Assembly: GCA_963664065.1 (NCBI GenBank)
Contig: OY760942.1
Span: forward strand, 1,736,001-1,800,000
Length of the DNA: 64,000 bases
Reading direction: 5' to 3'
Source of the DNA: JABDJL01 sp963664065
GTDB taxonomy: Bacteria > Pseudomonadota > Gammaproteobacteria > Xanthomonadales > SZUA-36
Shown here: in pieces, positions 43,220 to 51,789 of the stretch
Layout of the letters: each line of letters starts with the position of its first letter
How positions within the stretch are numbered: position 1 is the stretch's first letter
Notes under the pieces: model-generated
Database searches by the model: none
What the model saw: the letters and a program-made list of their open reading frames with translations, nothing else
Told to the model about the DNA's origin: nothing
Translations under genes and position numbers: made by a program

Positions 43220-45514
43220 ATGCATGAACTTTTCAAACTTACCATGGTTGGTCCAAACCGGCGATCTGATCAAACGGTAATCGAACAACTCTTTGAGTTA
43301 AGTCCTGATGAACTCACGGCATTTAAAGAAGAGCCGGAAATCCTGCGGGGAAAAGTGTTCGAGGCGGTTAGCTCTGTGCAGCCGGATGTACGGGAAGCAT
43401 GGTTTCCTGTTGTAGATGCACCACGGAATACAGCAGAGATATTTGCGTGGCTGTATTGCGGCACGGCAGTGTTGTTACAAAAATCGACCGGGCATGATGT
43501 TTTGGAATTTGCTGTCCTTCCCAGGGAAAGTGAGCAACAGGCGCACGGCTACTTTGAACATGAAGTTGTTGAAGTAGGGGAGGCCGCCGGTGAACTGGCC
43601 CTGAGCCTGCTTAAGAGCACTTTGGGCGCACCGAACTGGCAGCAGGCAGATCAATACCAGGGCAAGGAATTTAAAGAACTGTATGCCACGTTTGCCGGTT
43701 TTACCTCACCCAAAGTATTGCCGGCAGATACCCGGGCCATCGTTGACGCTGCCCGCCGGCTGGAAATTCCCTGTATCAAGCTCGACCGACATCCCTACAG
43801 GGGCACAAGTGGTGATTTTCGTATCAGGCCAAACAGCATGCTGATGCTGGGTCAATGCAGGCACCTGCACCTTGTGGACGGCACCATGTGTGTAGATCGC
43901 TCCTCCACCGTGGTCCCCATAAGGTCCGACCAAGGAGCGATCTTCAAACGTGTGGCGGACCTGTTGCCCCCTGCCGTGCACCTTGATCCTGGAGACGGTG
44001 AAACTTGTGCAAATGTGGATATTGTCGTATCCAACCACAGGGTAGTGGTGACAGTTCCTGAGAGAATGCTTCACGAGTCGACCAGGGATATTGCCATCGA
44101 GGTATCCAGGCGCCTTGAAGTTGGGCTGTTGCTCATGAAGATAAGTACTTCTGATCCCTCCCGCCCGCTCGATGAAGCCAATGGCGCTGTAGTGAATATC
44201 GACCCTGCGCCACGGCTGGATGAGGTGCTGGCGCCGGATTCGCTAGGCATGATGGCTGCCGCCGAAGGATTTGTTCGTTGGGTGATACCCGCGGGTACCG
44301 AGTCAAGAATTCCTGTTGTTGCTGTTACCGGCACCAATGGTAAAACCACGACCAGCCGAATGATCGACAGGATCATGCAAACTGCCGGATACCGCACATC
44401 CTTGCTTTGCAGCGATGGCTTTTATATCGATAATCGGAAGCTTGAATCTGCTGAAGTTGGGGAATCAGACCCATGGTTTCGTCCGTTCGAGTTGAGCGAA
44501 GTGGAGTTGGCTGTACAGGAAACACATTTTGGAAGAATCCTGAGGGGAGGGTTCTCTTACATGAAGTCTGATGTTGCGATTTGCACCAATGTGACCGTAG
44601 ACCATATCGGACGCCTGGGCATTGAAACCCTGGAGCAATTGGCGGAAGTCAAGCTCTCAGTAATGCAGCGTGCGGCTGACACGGCGGTATTAAATTTTGA
44701 TGATCAACATTGCCGCGACATGATTCCGCAACTGGCGGCACGCAGGATATGCCTGGTTTCAACCCGGAAAGGGGCCGATGAACTTGAGGAATTTGCGACA
44801 GAGCAGGACATGAAGTGCGTGCTCGAAAACGTGGACGGCAGCGATTGGATCGTATTGTATGACCAGGGGCGCCATCCTGTGATCGAGGTCGATAAAATTC
44901 CCGCGACATACAACGGTACCGCGCGCTTCAACGTTTATAACGCCATGTATGCCACTGTGGGCAGTCACACATTAGGCGCGGGAGCGGACTCGATCCGAGC
45001 GACTTTGCTCGGTTTCGCGATGAGTGTAGAAAATGCTCCGGGGCGCCTGAATATTTTCGATGGGCATCCTTTCAAAGTCATCATGGATTATGCGCATAAT
45101 GAAGATGGTTACCGGGAAATAGGCGAATTTGTTGCCAGCCAAGACATCAGAGGTCGCAAAATATTGTTGATTGCAAGTACTATAAATCGCCAGGATGCTG
45201 CCCTGCTGGAAAATTGCAGGGTTGCTGCAAAGTATTTCGATCACCTGGTGATTCGATGCTATCCGGATACTCCCGTCTCCGATTGGCAAGAAGAAACTGA
45301 TCGCATGGAAAAATGTGCATTGAAAGTCGACATAGACGAGTCTCAAATCACTGCAATAGCAAATCCAGACGACGGAGTGCAAACAATACTATCGATGGGC
45401 AGGGAAGGTGATTGCCTGGTGATGACCTGGGGCCATAAAGAAGCCGAGAAAATGTGGGATGCGATTACTTCATTCCAGCCCGGAGGTGTGTTGAATCATC
45501 CTGTTCGCAGTTAA
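43220..45514 (+). CDS. Cyanophycin-synthetase-like Mur ligase with a collapsed ATP-grasp domain
   Basis: A 764-residue homologue of cyanophycin synthetase. The N-terminal domain is present (MVGPNRRSDQTVIEQLFELS; then AARRLEIPCIKLDRHPYRG where ATP-grasp begins). After about residue 245 only ~100 residues replace the rest of that domain. The usual EVN metal site is changed to VNIDP (AVVNIDPAPRLDEV), so this half cannot bind ATP normally. The Mur ligase half is intact: IPVVAVTGTNGKTTTSRMID, VQETHFGRILRGGF, NVTVDHIGR, and DYAHNEDGY near the C-terminus. It probably makes one kind of amide bond only. No cyanophycinase is nearby. ATG 43220. Confidence 0.75.
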   Translation: MHELFKLTMVGPNRRSDQTVIEQLFELSPDELTAFKEEPEILRGKVFEAVSSVQPDVREAWFPVVDAPRNTAEIFAWLYCGTAVLLQKSTGHDVLEFAVLPRESEQQAHGYFEHEVVEVGEAAGELALSLLKSTLGAPNWQQADQYQGKEFKELYATFAGFTSPKVLPADTRAIVDAARRLEIPCIKLDRHPYRGTSGDFRIRPNSMLMLGQCRHLHLVDGTMCVDRSSTVVPIRSDQGAIFKRVADLLPPAVHLDPGDGETCANVDIVVSNHRVVVTVPERMLHESTRDIAIEVSRRLEVGLLLMKISTSDPSRPLDEANGAVVNIDPAPRLDEVLAPDSLGMMAAAEGFVRWVIPAGTESRIPVVAVTGTNGKTTTSRMIDRIMQTAGYRTSLLCSDGFYIDNRKLESAEVGESDPWFRPFELSEVELAVQETHFGRILRGGFSYMKSDVAICTNVTVDHIGRLGIETLEQLAEVKLSVMQRAADTAVLNFDDQHCRDMIPQLAARRICLVSTRKGADELEEFATEQDMKCVLENVDGSDWIVLYDQGRHPVIEVDKIPATYNGTARFNVYNAMYATVGSHTLGAGADSIRATLLGFAMSVENAPGRLNIFDGHPFKVIMDYAHNEDGYREIGEFVASQDIRGRKILLIASTINRQDAALLENCRVAAKYFDHLVIRCYPDTPVSDWQEETDRMEKCALKVDIDESQITAIANPDDGVQTILSMGREGDCLVMTWGHKEAEKMWDAITSFQPGGVLNHPVRS

Positions 45515-45601
45515 AAACATGAGCAGGATTTCTGCCTGACAGCTCGTCTTACCAGAGTACCTTATAGGTCGTATAAATCATTGAAATATATTGATATTTC
45601 T

Positions 45602-45635
45602 CTTTAAATACTGTATATTAATATAGTATTTAAAG
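45602..45635. promoter_or_regulatory. Long AT-rich palindrome
   Basis: CTTTAAATACT (45602-45612) and AGTATTTAAAG (45625-45635) are perfect 11-base arms around an AT-rich 12-base centre that contains TATATTAATAT. It lies 15 bases before the DUF222 gene start. It could be an operator or overlap its promoter. Confidence 0.55.
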
Positions 45636-45649
45636 CAGGAATATTCAGC

Positions 45650-46397
45650 GTGCAAAATCCGAATCTTCAACCTGTTTCACTGGCCAGGTTGGGCGACGAA
45701 ATCACCGAAATGGCCGCGCACCTCGATGCCGGTACTTTCCAGTTGTTGAAATTAATATGCGAATTTGATGAACGGGAAGGTTGGGGCGGTGTGGGCATCA
45801 AATCCTGCGCACACTGGCTGAACTGGAAGTGCGGTATGAACCTGGGCGCTGCCCGGGAAAAGGTACGGGTTGCACGCACATTGCCGGCATTGCCGAAGAT
45901 CAGTGCCGCCCTGCGCGAAGGCATGGTCAGTTATTCCAAGGTGCGGGCCATGACCAGGGTAGCGACGCCAAAAAATGAGGAAGCCTTGCTAGATAGTTGC
46001 ACTGGGTGGCACCGCCAGCCATGTCGAACAGCAGGTGCGGTTGTATCGGAAAACAAAACGGTTTGAAGCTCTGGAAGATGAGAATATTCGCCATGGCCGG
46101 CGTGAGTTGAGCTGGTACCAGGATGATGACGGCTCATGGGTATTCAAAGGCCGGCTCACTCCCGAGCAGGGTGCCCTGGTCTCGAAGGCGCTGGAATCAG
46201 CCATGGACCAGTTGTTCAAAGAACAGAAAGATGTACCGGAAGACGTTTCCGCGGAAACGTTTTGGTCATCAAATCCGCTAACCGCAAAAACGGCCTGAAC
46301 ATCACCCCCCCCCCCCCCCCAAACTCCAATTCCTGCCTGGTACGGCGACCGGATGGATAGACAAATGGCGGTGGAGGCATTGCTGGTGTGCGAATAA
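45650..46397 (+). pseudogene. DUF222/HNH endonuclease gene, broken
   Basis: Start GTG 45650 with AGGAA upstream. The DUF222 N-terminal part is clear (LKLICEFDEREGWGGVGIKS, AHWLNWKCGMNLGAAREKVR). Near 45996 one extra base shifts the frame; the continuation ALGGTASHVEQQVRLYRKTK runs to about 46300. There it meets a 16-base C tract. Beyond it a third frame reads AWYGDRMDRQMAVEALL and stops at 46397, which fits the segment normally found after the HNH domain. The HNH domain itself is missing, so C16 marks a deletion or a bad join. Confidence 0.7.
46305..46320 (+). repeat. Homopolymer of 16 C
   Basis: Sixteen consecutive C inside the DUF222 pseudogene, exactly where its HNH region is missing. Such tracts slip easily in replication and in sequencing. 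Confidence 0.9.
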
Positions 46398-46424
46398 AGG
46401 GATTTTTTGCTGATGTATGGTATT

Positions 46425-46790
46425 TCAGGGTTTATATGCCAGGTTAAAACCAGCGGCGATATTGTCCAGCCTTTGGTCCCTGGTCCAGAGCCTTGTATGA
46501 GGACTCAGTGAAACGGCCGCCAGCAGGCGTGCATCGATATAGCCTATTCCCCGGCCCATCAAAGCCTGGCGCTCAATGAAATAAAGTGCTTCCAGGTCCG
46601 TAGCAACGGTGGCCTCAGGGAGATCAGCCAGCAGTTTCAGCACTTCTGCCCGGTTCCCCAGGTTTCCACAGGCCATCTCTCCCAGAACGAATGGGTGCAT
46701 CAAGACCTTGGTGGCCGTGAGCAGTGCGGCCAGGTCCTTGTCCCCGGCGCGCAGATGATCGATCCAGACTGAAGTGTCTGCGAGTATCAC
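46425..46790 (-). CDS. vapC: VapC-type PIN-domain toxin
   Basis: A 121-residue PIN RNase. Acidic residues of the active site appear in MILADTSVWIDH (Asp4), LGEMACG (Glu) and YIDARLLAAV, with RLWTRDQRL near the end. Length is typical. It overlaps the antitoxin gene by four bases, the standard vapBC order. Expected to cleave tRNA or rRNA when free of VapB. Confidence 0.92.
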   Translation of the reverse strand: MILADTSVWIDHLRAGDKDLAALLTATKVLMHPFVLGEMACGNLGNRAEVLKLLADLPEATVATDLEALYFIERQALMGRGIGYIDARLLAAVSLSPHTRLWTRDQRLDNIAAGFNLAYKP

Positions 46791-46984
46791 GTAGAGACTG
46801 ACCGCCGGCGAGATGTTGACTCCAGCTGTTGCTCCGTTCCACCAAGCGCCGCCAGCCGCCTTGCACTTTCCCGCTCGATAAGGGCTTTGAGCCCCTCGCG
46901 CAGCAATGTTGCCTTTTCTTTCACGCCGGTGATGCGCTGAGCCTCAGTCAGCAATTGATCGTCAATATTCACCGTGGTTCGCAT
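46787..46984 (-). CDS. vapB: VapB-type antitoxin
   Basis: From ATG 46984 the 65-residue product is MRTTVNIDDQLLTEAQRITG then KATLLREGLKALIERESARR, a ribbon-helix-helix type antitoxin (VapB group often labelled DUF2191). An ATG two codons earlier (46990) is possible. It should bind VapC and repress its own promoter through palindromes just upstream. Confidence 0.92.
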   Translation of the reverse strand: MRTTVNIDDQLLTEAQRITGVKEKATLLREGLKALIERESARRLAALGGTEQQLESTSRRRSVST

Positions 46985-47011
46985 CAGCAATTTTCTCAGT
47001 TTCGAGCTAGA

Positions 47012-47036
47012 GTATCATATAATACATCAAATGATG
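47012..47036 (-). promoter_or_regulatory. vapBC operator candidates
   Basis: Two adjoining palindromes lie 28-52 bases before vapB: GTATCATATAATAC (47012-47025, one mismatch between arms) and CATCAAATGATG (47025-47036, perfect arms). Position fits autoregulation of vapBC. The -10 is probably within the AT-rich first palindrome. Confidence 0.5.
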
Positions 47037-47199
47037 CTAAAAATGATGTGTAAGTGTAAATTGACCCCTGAATCTTTTAGCGACAGAACTCTATTCTGTG
47101 GCGGTGTGTACAGCTACTTTGGCATATGGAAAATTGAGTGAATACCAGAAGATGCAGTCTGCAACTGTCAGAAAACGTATCCAATCTGCAAATAGCACA

Positions 47200-47228
47200 A
47201 AAAGGGGGCGCCCCGGTGGGTGTCCCCA
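47200..47228 (-). terminator. Terminator-like hairpin, minus strand
   Basis: On the minus strand a GC-rich foldback (GGGGAC with GCCCCC) is followed by CTTTTTG. It lies about 45 bases past the stop of the next gene upstream on that strand. Confidence 0.5.
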
Positions 47229-47268
47229 TCTGCTGTGCTGACGCTGGTTTGGCCTACTTGATTTCGAT

Positions 47269-47892
47269 TTAAAAATAGAAAGGCATTACAACCGGCGTGC
47301 CTGTCTGGTTTTCATAGCCCGAGTCGTAATCCCACAGGCAGGCAGTTTGATTGATAGGGTTGGACTCAATGGACCAGCGGTCCGCTGCGAGTCGTTTCAC
47401 CTGGGCATCGAGCGTAAAGTCAGTCACACAGGAATTGCCAATAAGTTCCATGGCATTCAGAGGGTCTGTATTCTCACTGTAGGCCATGGAGAATAAGGCG
47501 AATGCTGTAGTCTGATTCGGGACGGCGAGCACCCAAATGTTCACGGGGACGAAATAATCCGGCGCACCCGGTGGCCGCTGTTCAAGCTCAAACCATTGTT
47601 CCAGATCGGTTGCAGAATTCACCCACCATTCCCGCAGGTAGTCGTTCCATTGATAGGTGACGGTGATATTGTTGGCCGTAATCTGATCGGGCTGATCCAG
47701 GGTTTGCAGCTCGGCAAACCCTATTGCGCTAAGCTTGAGACCCAAATGCCAGGCCTGCGCCTGGCGATCACGTGGTCTCAGGGTAGTGGTGCCGTCCGCA
47801 GCATAACGAATCCGCCAGCCCTGGGCCGTGTTGGATGAAACAAAGCCATCGTTTGCGTGCTGATAGGCTCGGTACCTACACCGAATATTGAA
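47269..47892 (-). CDS. Hypothetical protein, probably 5'-truncated
   Basis: The frame is open from 47892 (after a TAG) to the stop at 47269, about 207 codons. It has no good start near the top; TTG 47745 is the first conventional one. The protein reads NDGFVSSNTAQGWRIRYAAD, DLEQWFELEQRPPGAPDYF and then a strand-rich end VVMPFYF. The xLEQWFELxxRPPG segment recalls surface-protein domains with FG-GAP neighbours, but I do not assign it. A terminator follows. Confidence 0.45.
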   Translation of the reverse strand, partial: FNIRCRYRAYQHANDGFVSSNTAQGWRIRYAADGTTTLRPRDRQAQAWHLGLKLSAIGFAELQTLDQPDQITANNITVTYQWNDYLREWWVNSATDLEQWFELEQRPPGAPDYFVPVNIWVLAVPNQTTAFALFSMAYSENTDPLNAMELIGNSCVTDFTLDAQVKRLAADRWSIESNPINQTACLWDYDSGYENQTGTPVVMPFYF

Positions 47893-47980
47893 CTAACCTT
47901 TTGAATTAAAAAAAGAATCGAGAAATTTCAAAAAGGCCGCGTGTTACCCACGTGTCATTTGGTACACTTTTTTGTACCGC

Positions 47981-48155
47981 TTAATCAACTTTCTTTGCAG
48001 CGGCCAGTAGTGAATTCATTAAAGTGTCGGAGTGAAGCCCGTGTGCCTTTTCTAAGATTTGGGCATCGGTCAGTTTCGGGTTGCCGCGATCCTCGAGGGG
48101 AAAGACGTCCGCGTGACAGCGGGTTAATTTTGGGGAATTATATCGAATGTTACCC
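47981..48155 (-). pseudogene. C-terminal fragment cut by IS-C
   Basis: About 58 codons remain before IS-C: NIRYNSPKLTRCHADVFPLE, then DRGNPKLTDAQILEKAHGL and an Ala/Lys-rich end. The pattern (GNPxLTDxQIxxK) is like the C-terminus of MmgE/PrpD-type dehydratases, a tentative idea. The upstream part of the gene is not on the other side of IS-C. Confidence 0.4.
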
Positions 48156-48219
48156 TGACGTGGTCCAATAGATTGTACAACCCAGTTAAGAGATAATTTA
48201 TTTAACTGGGAGAAGTAAA

Positions 48220-48513
48220 TTGAGTAGCAGAAAAAAGTATTCAAAGGAGTTCAAACTGGATGCAGTCAGTTTGGTACTCGATCAAGGTTATAGCCGTGCA
48301 GAAGCGGCCAGAAGCCTTGGGCTTAATAGCAATATGCTTGGTCGGTGGGTTTCAGAACAGCGGTCCGATGGCGGTCAGGCTTTCCGCGGGAACGGCAAAC
48401 TAACACCGGAACAGGAGGAAATCCGGAAGTTAAGATCGCAGGTCAAAAACCTGAGAATGGAGAAAGAAATCCTAAAAAAAGCGACGGTCTTCTTTGCCAA
48501 AGAAATGAAATGA
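48220..48513 (+). CDS. IS-C transposase OrfA
   Basis: 97 residues from TTG 48220, helix-turn-helix protein (KEFKLDAVSLVLDQGYSRAE, AARSLGLNSNMLGRWV) with a C-terminal coiled segment MEKEILKKATVFFA. Seven A at 48474-48480 allow a -1 shift into orfB. Confidence 0.9.
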   Translation: MSSRKKYSKEFKLDAVSLVLDQGYSRAEAARSLGLNSNMLGRWVSEQRSDGGQAFRGNGKLTPEQEEIRKLRSQVKNLRMEKEILKKATVFFAKEMK

Positions 48514-49388
48514 GATATTTGTTTGTCACCCAACATAAGAAGACCTGGCCAATCGACCTGATGTGTCGAGTACTGGGCGTCAGCCGACAGGGTTATTACC
48601 ACTATCGGCGAAATACAGAAGCCAGACTGGCTGATCCAGAGCACCAGGAGATGCTGGACTGGATGAAGGATATAGCCATTGCCAGCAAGTACACCTATGG
48701 CCGGCGGCGCATGAAAAGAGCAATGAATGCATTGGGTTTTCCGATCAGCAGAACGAAGACTGTGAAGCTGATGAAAGAAGCGGGTATTCAAGTTCGGCAT
48801 AAGAAGAAATTCAAAGTGACCACCAACAGCAATCACAAATTGCCGTTATTTGAGAATTTGTTGGAACGACAATTTGATGTTGAGCAACCCAACCAGGTAT
48901 TTGCTTCAGACATCAGCTATGTCTGGACCCGGGAAGGCTGGCTGTACCTGGCTGTGGTTATTGATTTATATTCCAGAAAAGTTGTTGGCTGGAGTATGAG
49001 CAGCCAAATGACAGCACAGCTGGTGTGTGATGCTTTGACGATGGCGATCTGGTTGCGTAGGCCAACGGCGGGGTTGATCCATCATTCTGACCGCGGATCG
49101 CAGTATGCCAGTAAGGCTTTCAGGAAATTATTGAAAGCACATGGCTTCAAAGGCAGCATGAGCCGAAAAGGTGATTGCTGGGACAACGCCGTTGTGGAGA
49201 GCTTCTTCGGCAGCTTGAAACAAGAACGGGTGCATTGGCGGCACTACCAGACTCGATATGAAGCACAGCAGGATATTCTGGATTACATATCGATGTTTTA
49301 TAACAGTTACAGACTGCATTCGTACCTCGATTACAGAAGCCCGAATCAGTATGAAATGGAAATGACGGAATTAAGAAAAGCTGCTTAA
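48510..49388 (+). CDS. IS-C transposase OrfB
   Basis: 292 residues from ATG 48510, which overlaps the orfA stop (ATGA). DDE motifs: FASDISYVWT, HHSDRGSQYAS and DNAVVESFFGSLKQE. A -1 frameshift on the A7 run upstream would fuse it to OrfA. Complete and probably active. Confidence 0.92.
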   Translation: MRYLFVTQHKKTWPIDLMCRVLGVSRQGYYHYRRNTEARLADPEHQEMLDWMKDIAIASKYTYGRRRMKRAMNALGFPISRTKTVKLMKEAGIQVRHKKKFKVTTNSNHKLPLFENLLERQFDVEQPNQVFASDISYVWTREGWLYLAVVIDLYSRKVVGWSMSSQMTAQLVCDALTMAIWLRRPTAGLIHHSDRGSQYASKAFRKLLKAHGFKGSMSRKGDCWDNAVVESFFGSLKQERVHWRHYQTRYEAQQDILDYISMFYNSYRLHSYLDYRSPNQYEMEMTELRKAA

Positions 49389-49419
49389 CTGGGTTGTATC
49401 AAATAGGTTGACCACGTCA

Positions 49420-49572
49420 CACCTTTGCGCTGGGGTTATGCTGCATAATCTCCTTGAGTACTACTTCGCCACTTTTATTTGGCATCAGGGAATCCAGAGT
49501 GACAAGCTCCGGCTTCAGACTTTTAAACAATTTCAGCGCCTGTTCACCATCACCCGCACGCCCGACTACCTC
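49420..49572 (-). pseudogene. Response-regulator receiver domain fragment between two IS
   Basis: On the minus strand EVVGRAGDGEQALKLFKSLK then PELVTLDSLMPNKSGEVVLK is the middle of a CheY-like receiver domain with the phospho-acceptor Asp in TLDSLMP. It ends NPSAKV at the IS-C end. The start is cut by IS-B and the end by IS-C, so only about 51 codons remain. Confidence 0.75.
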
Positions 49573-49644
49573 CGTAAGCTTTCCCTCCAAAGTTGACAGG
49601 TAATAACTAGAGCTTTCTGGCAGGATAGCCACCAGGAGGCCAAG

Positions 49645-49911
49645 ATGAAACGAAGTCGATTTACCGAAACCCAGATCATTTCGATCCTCAAAGAAGCCGA
49701 TGCCGGCGCCAAAGTGAAAGATATTTGTCGGCGTCACGGCATCAGCGATGCGACCTACTACAACTGGAAATCCAGGTACGGTGGTATGTCTGCCTCCGAT
49801 CTGAAGCGCATGAAGGAAATGGAACGGGACCTGGGCCAGTACAAGCGCATGTATGTAGAACTGGCGCCCGAAAACTTTGCCTTGAAGGACGTCATTGAGC
49901 GAAAGCTCTGA
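49645..49911 (+). CDS. IS-B transposase OrfA
   Basis: 88 residues, MKRSRFTETQIISILKEADA then VKDICRRHGISDATYYNWKS, the helix-turn-helix of IS407/IS51-type elements. AGGAGG-like ribosome site upstream. The next frame is -1 and overlaps after its stop. Confidence 0.9.
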   Translation: MKRSRFTETQIISILKEADAGAKVKDICRRHGISDATYYNWKSRYGGMSASDLKRMKEMERDLGQYKRMYVELAPENFALKDVIERKL

Positions 49912-49946
49912 GGCCATCGGAGAAGCGCGAGATCGCGAGTTATCTG

Positions 49947-50759
49947 GTGGCCAAACACCAACTTCCAGTAAAGCGGGCGGTGGCAGCGGTGAAGCTGTCA
50001 CGAACGGCTTACTACCGAAAGTTGAAAGGAAGACGAGTCCTGAATGATCGGCCGGTCATTGATGCACTGAACAAACCGGTCGAGGCCAACACTCGTTGGG
50101 GCTTCTGGATGTGTTTTGATCGTCTGCGCCTGGATGGTCATGCCTGGAACCACAAGCGGGTATGGCGCGTGTACTGCGAGATGAAGCTGAATCTGCCACG
50201 ACGGAAGAAGAAACGCCTGCCACAGCGAGAACGACAGAGCATGGAAGTAATCCCACTGCCCAACCAGGTGTGGTCGATGGATTTTATGAGCGATGCGTTA
50301 TATCGGGGTCGGCGCTTCAGGACGCTGAACATCCTGGATGAAGGGGTCAGGGAGTTACTGGCCATCGTGATCGATACCTCGATTCCTTCCGGGCGTGTCA
50401 TCCGCACTCTGGAGCAGCTGGTTGAGCTGCGCGGCAAGCCAACGGCGATCCGGGTGGACAACGCTCCCGAGTTCTGTGCCCAGGCGTTTATCGACTGGTG
50501 CAAGGAACACGGCATTGAGATCCGTTACATCCAGCCTGGCAAGCCCAACCAGAATGCGTGTATTGAACGATTTAACAAAAGCTATCGAGAAGAAGTGCTC
50601 AGTGCGCACTTGTTTTCGACTCTGGAACAGGTGCGAGAAATCACCGAAAAATGGATGAAAATCTATAATGAATACCGACCGCACAGGGCATTGGGGCGCA
50701 TACCGCCAGCGATGTATGTGCGCAATTTAATGCTGGAAAACTCTAGTTTAGAACTGTAA
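49947..50759 (+). CDS. IS-B transposase OrfB
   Basis: 270 residues from GTG 49947. DDE motifs: WSMDFMSDAL, IRVDNAPEF and KPNQNACIERFNKSYREEV. The -1 frame is open upstream of the GTG, so a fused OrfAB is expected. Complete. Confidence 0.9.
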   Translation: MAKHQLPVKRAVAAVKLSRTAYYRKLKGRRVLNDRPVIDALNKPVEANTRWGFWMCFDRLRLDGHAWNHKRVWRVYCEMKLNLPRRKKKRLPQRERQSMEVIPLPNQVWSMDFMSDALYRGRRFRTLNILDEGVRELLAIVIDTSIPSGRVIRTLEQLVELRGKPTAIRVDNAPEFCAQAFIDWCKEHGIEIRYIQPGKPNQNACIERFNKSYREEVLSAHLFSTLEQVREITEKWMKIYNEYRPHRALGRIPPAMYVRNLMLENSSLEL

Positions 50760-50819
50760 CCCTTGTGGGGAAGCTTACGAATAGAATTGGAACCCCCATA
50801 GTTAATATTTCCCGGTTCA

Positions 50820-51710
50820 TTGAAACTACTTGTTGTATTCAACCCACACGCACAAGCCGGCCGTTCATTAAACCGGCTCCCTTTGATTCGCGAGGCCCTG
50901 ATTGCAAAATCCATCCAGGCGGAATTCGTCATGACCCGGAGCTGCGGACATGCAAAACAGTTGGTGGCAGATACCGATCTGACTGAATTCGACGGGGTGG
51001 TGGCTGCGGGCGGTGATGGTACGGTTTTCGAGGTGCTGAACGGGCTTTACGAACATGAGCCCGTTCAGCGGGTGCCGCTTGGTTTGATTCCGATGGGTAC
51101 CGGCAATGCGTTCGCCAGGGAGCTTGATCTGTTCCCGCCGGATTGGATCAAAGCGATAGACATTCTTGCTGCCGGCCGGACCCGGTTGGTTGATGTTGGT
51201 TTCGTTAGCTGCTCAGACGATCAGTTCTATTTCCTGAACATTATTGGTATGGGCTTCGTGGTAGATGCAGGACTGGCAGCCAGAAAGTTGAAATTTGTGG
51301 GTAACGCAGCTTATACGCTGGGAACCTTGTGGCGTACCCTAAAGCTCAACAGTTACCCGTTGGAGATAGAGTTGGATGGCGAAATGCTTGAACAGCAAAA
51401 TGTTTTTGTTGAAATTTCCAACAGCCGTTACACCGGCACGACTTTCCTGATGGCACCGGATGCCAGGATAGACGATGGTCTGCTGGACGTGATTTTACTG
51501 CGAAAGTTGTCCAGGTGGAGGTTGCTGAGATTGTTTCCGACAATCTACCAGGGCCGGCATATTGGGTTTGACGAGGTTGAAACACGGCAGGTTCGGCGGC
51601 TTCGCATTCATTCACCGGCCGGAATGATGATGGCGCCCGATGGAGAGTTCAGAGGCCGCACACCAGTGGATATTCAATGCCTGCACCAGGACCTGGCCTT
51701 ATTCTGTTAG
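50820..51710 (+). CDS. Diacylglycerol/lipid kinase (DagK, YegS-like)
   Basis: Phosphorylates diacylglycerol or a related lipid. The 296-residue product starts at TTG 50820 (MKLLVVFNPHAQAGRS), has the kinase motif AAGGDGTVFEVLNGL and the PLGLIPMGTGNAFAREL loop. The C-terminal beta domain includes FVEISNSRYTGT and LMAPDARIDDGLLDVILL. No good ribosome site is seen, and IS-B ends 40 bases upstream, so expression may now depend on the IS. Convergent with the PHP-domain gene. Confidence 0.88.
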   Translation: MKLLVVFNPHAQAGRSLNRLPLIREALIAKSIQAEFVMTRSCGHAKQLVADTDLTEFDGVVAAGGDGTVFEVLNGLYEHEPVQRVPLGLIPMGTGNAFARELDLFPPDWIKAIDILAAGRTRLVDVGFVSCSDDQFYFLNIIGMGFVVDAGLAARKLKFVGNAAYTLGTLWRTLKLNSYPLEIELDGEMLEQQNVFVEISNSRYTGTTFLMAPDARIDDGLLDVILLRKLSRWRLLRLFPTIYQGRHIGFDEVETRQVRRLRIHSPAGMMMAPDGEFRGRTPVDIQCLHQDLALFC

Positions 51711-51789
51711 TGTCCTGTCCCGTAAGCAGGTACCGTTTCAGAGTCCCAAAATGGGTCCAATGCAAGGCGCAGTCCGATGGGAATGGCGC

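Larger units (their letters stand above)
48156..49419 (+). mobile_element. IS-C, IS3-family insertion sequence
   Basis: About 1264 bases with imperfect inverted repeats. Both ends begin TGACGTGGTC and share ACAACCCAGTTAAG further in. It carries orfA and orfB joined by an A7 slip site. The left flank is a gene fragment, the right flank a response-regulator fragment. No target duplication found. Confidence 0.88.
49573..50779 (+). mobile_element. IS-B, IS3-family (IS407-like) insertion sequence, complete
   Basis: About 1207 bases. Inverted repeats near 48 bases long: left CGTAAGCTTTCCC and right (reversed) CGTAAGCTTCCCC, with AACTAGAG further in. Contains orfA and orfB. A 372-base fragment of the same element lies at 35373-35744. 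It stands 40 bases before the dagK start and may affect that gene. Confidence 0.9.

Noticed and set aside
50758..50820. MGVPILF start of the response regulator right of IS-B
   Set aside because: On the minus strand an ATG-led MGVPIL lies next to IS-B and could be the regulator N-terminus, but about 35 residues would be missing, so the link is too weak.
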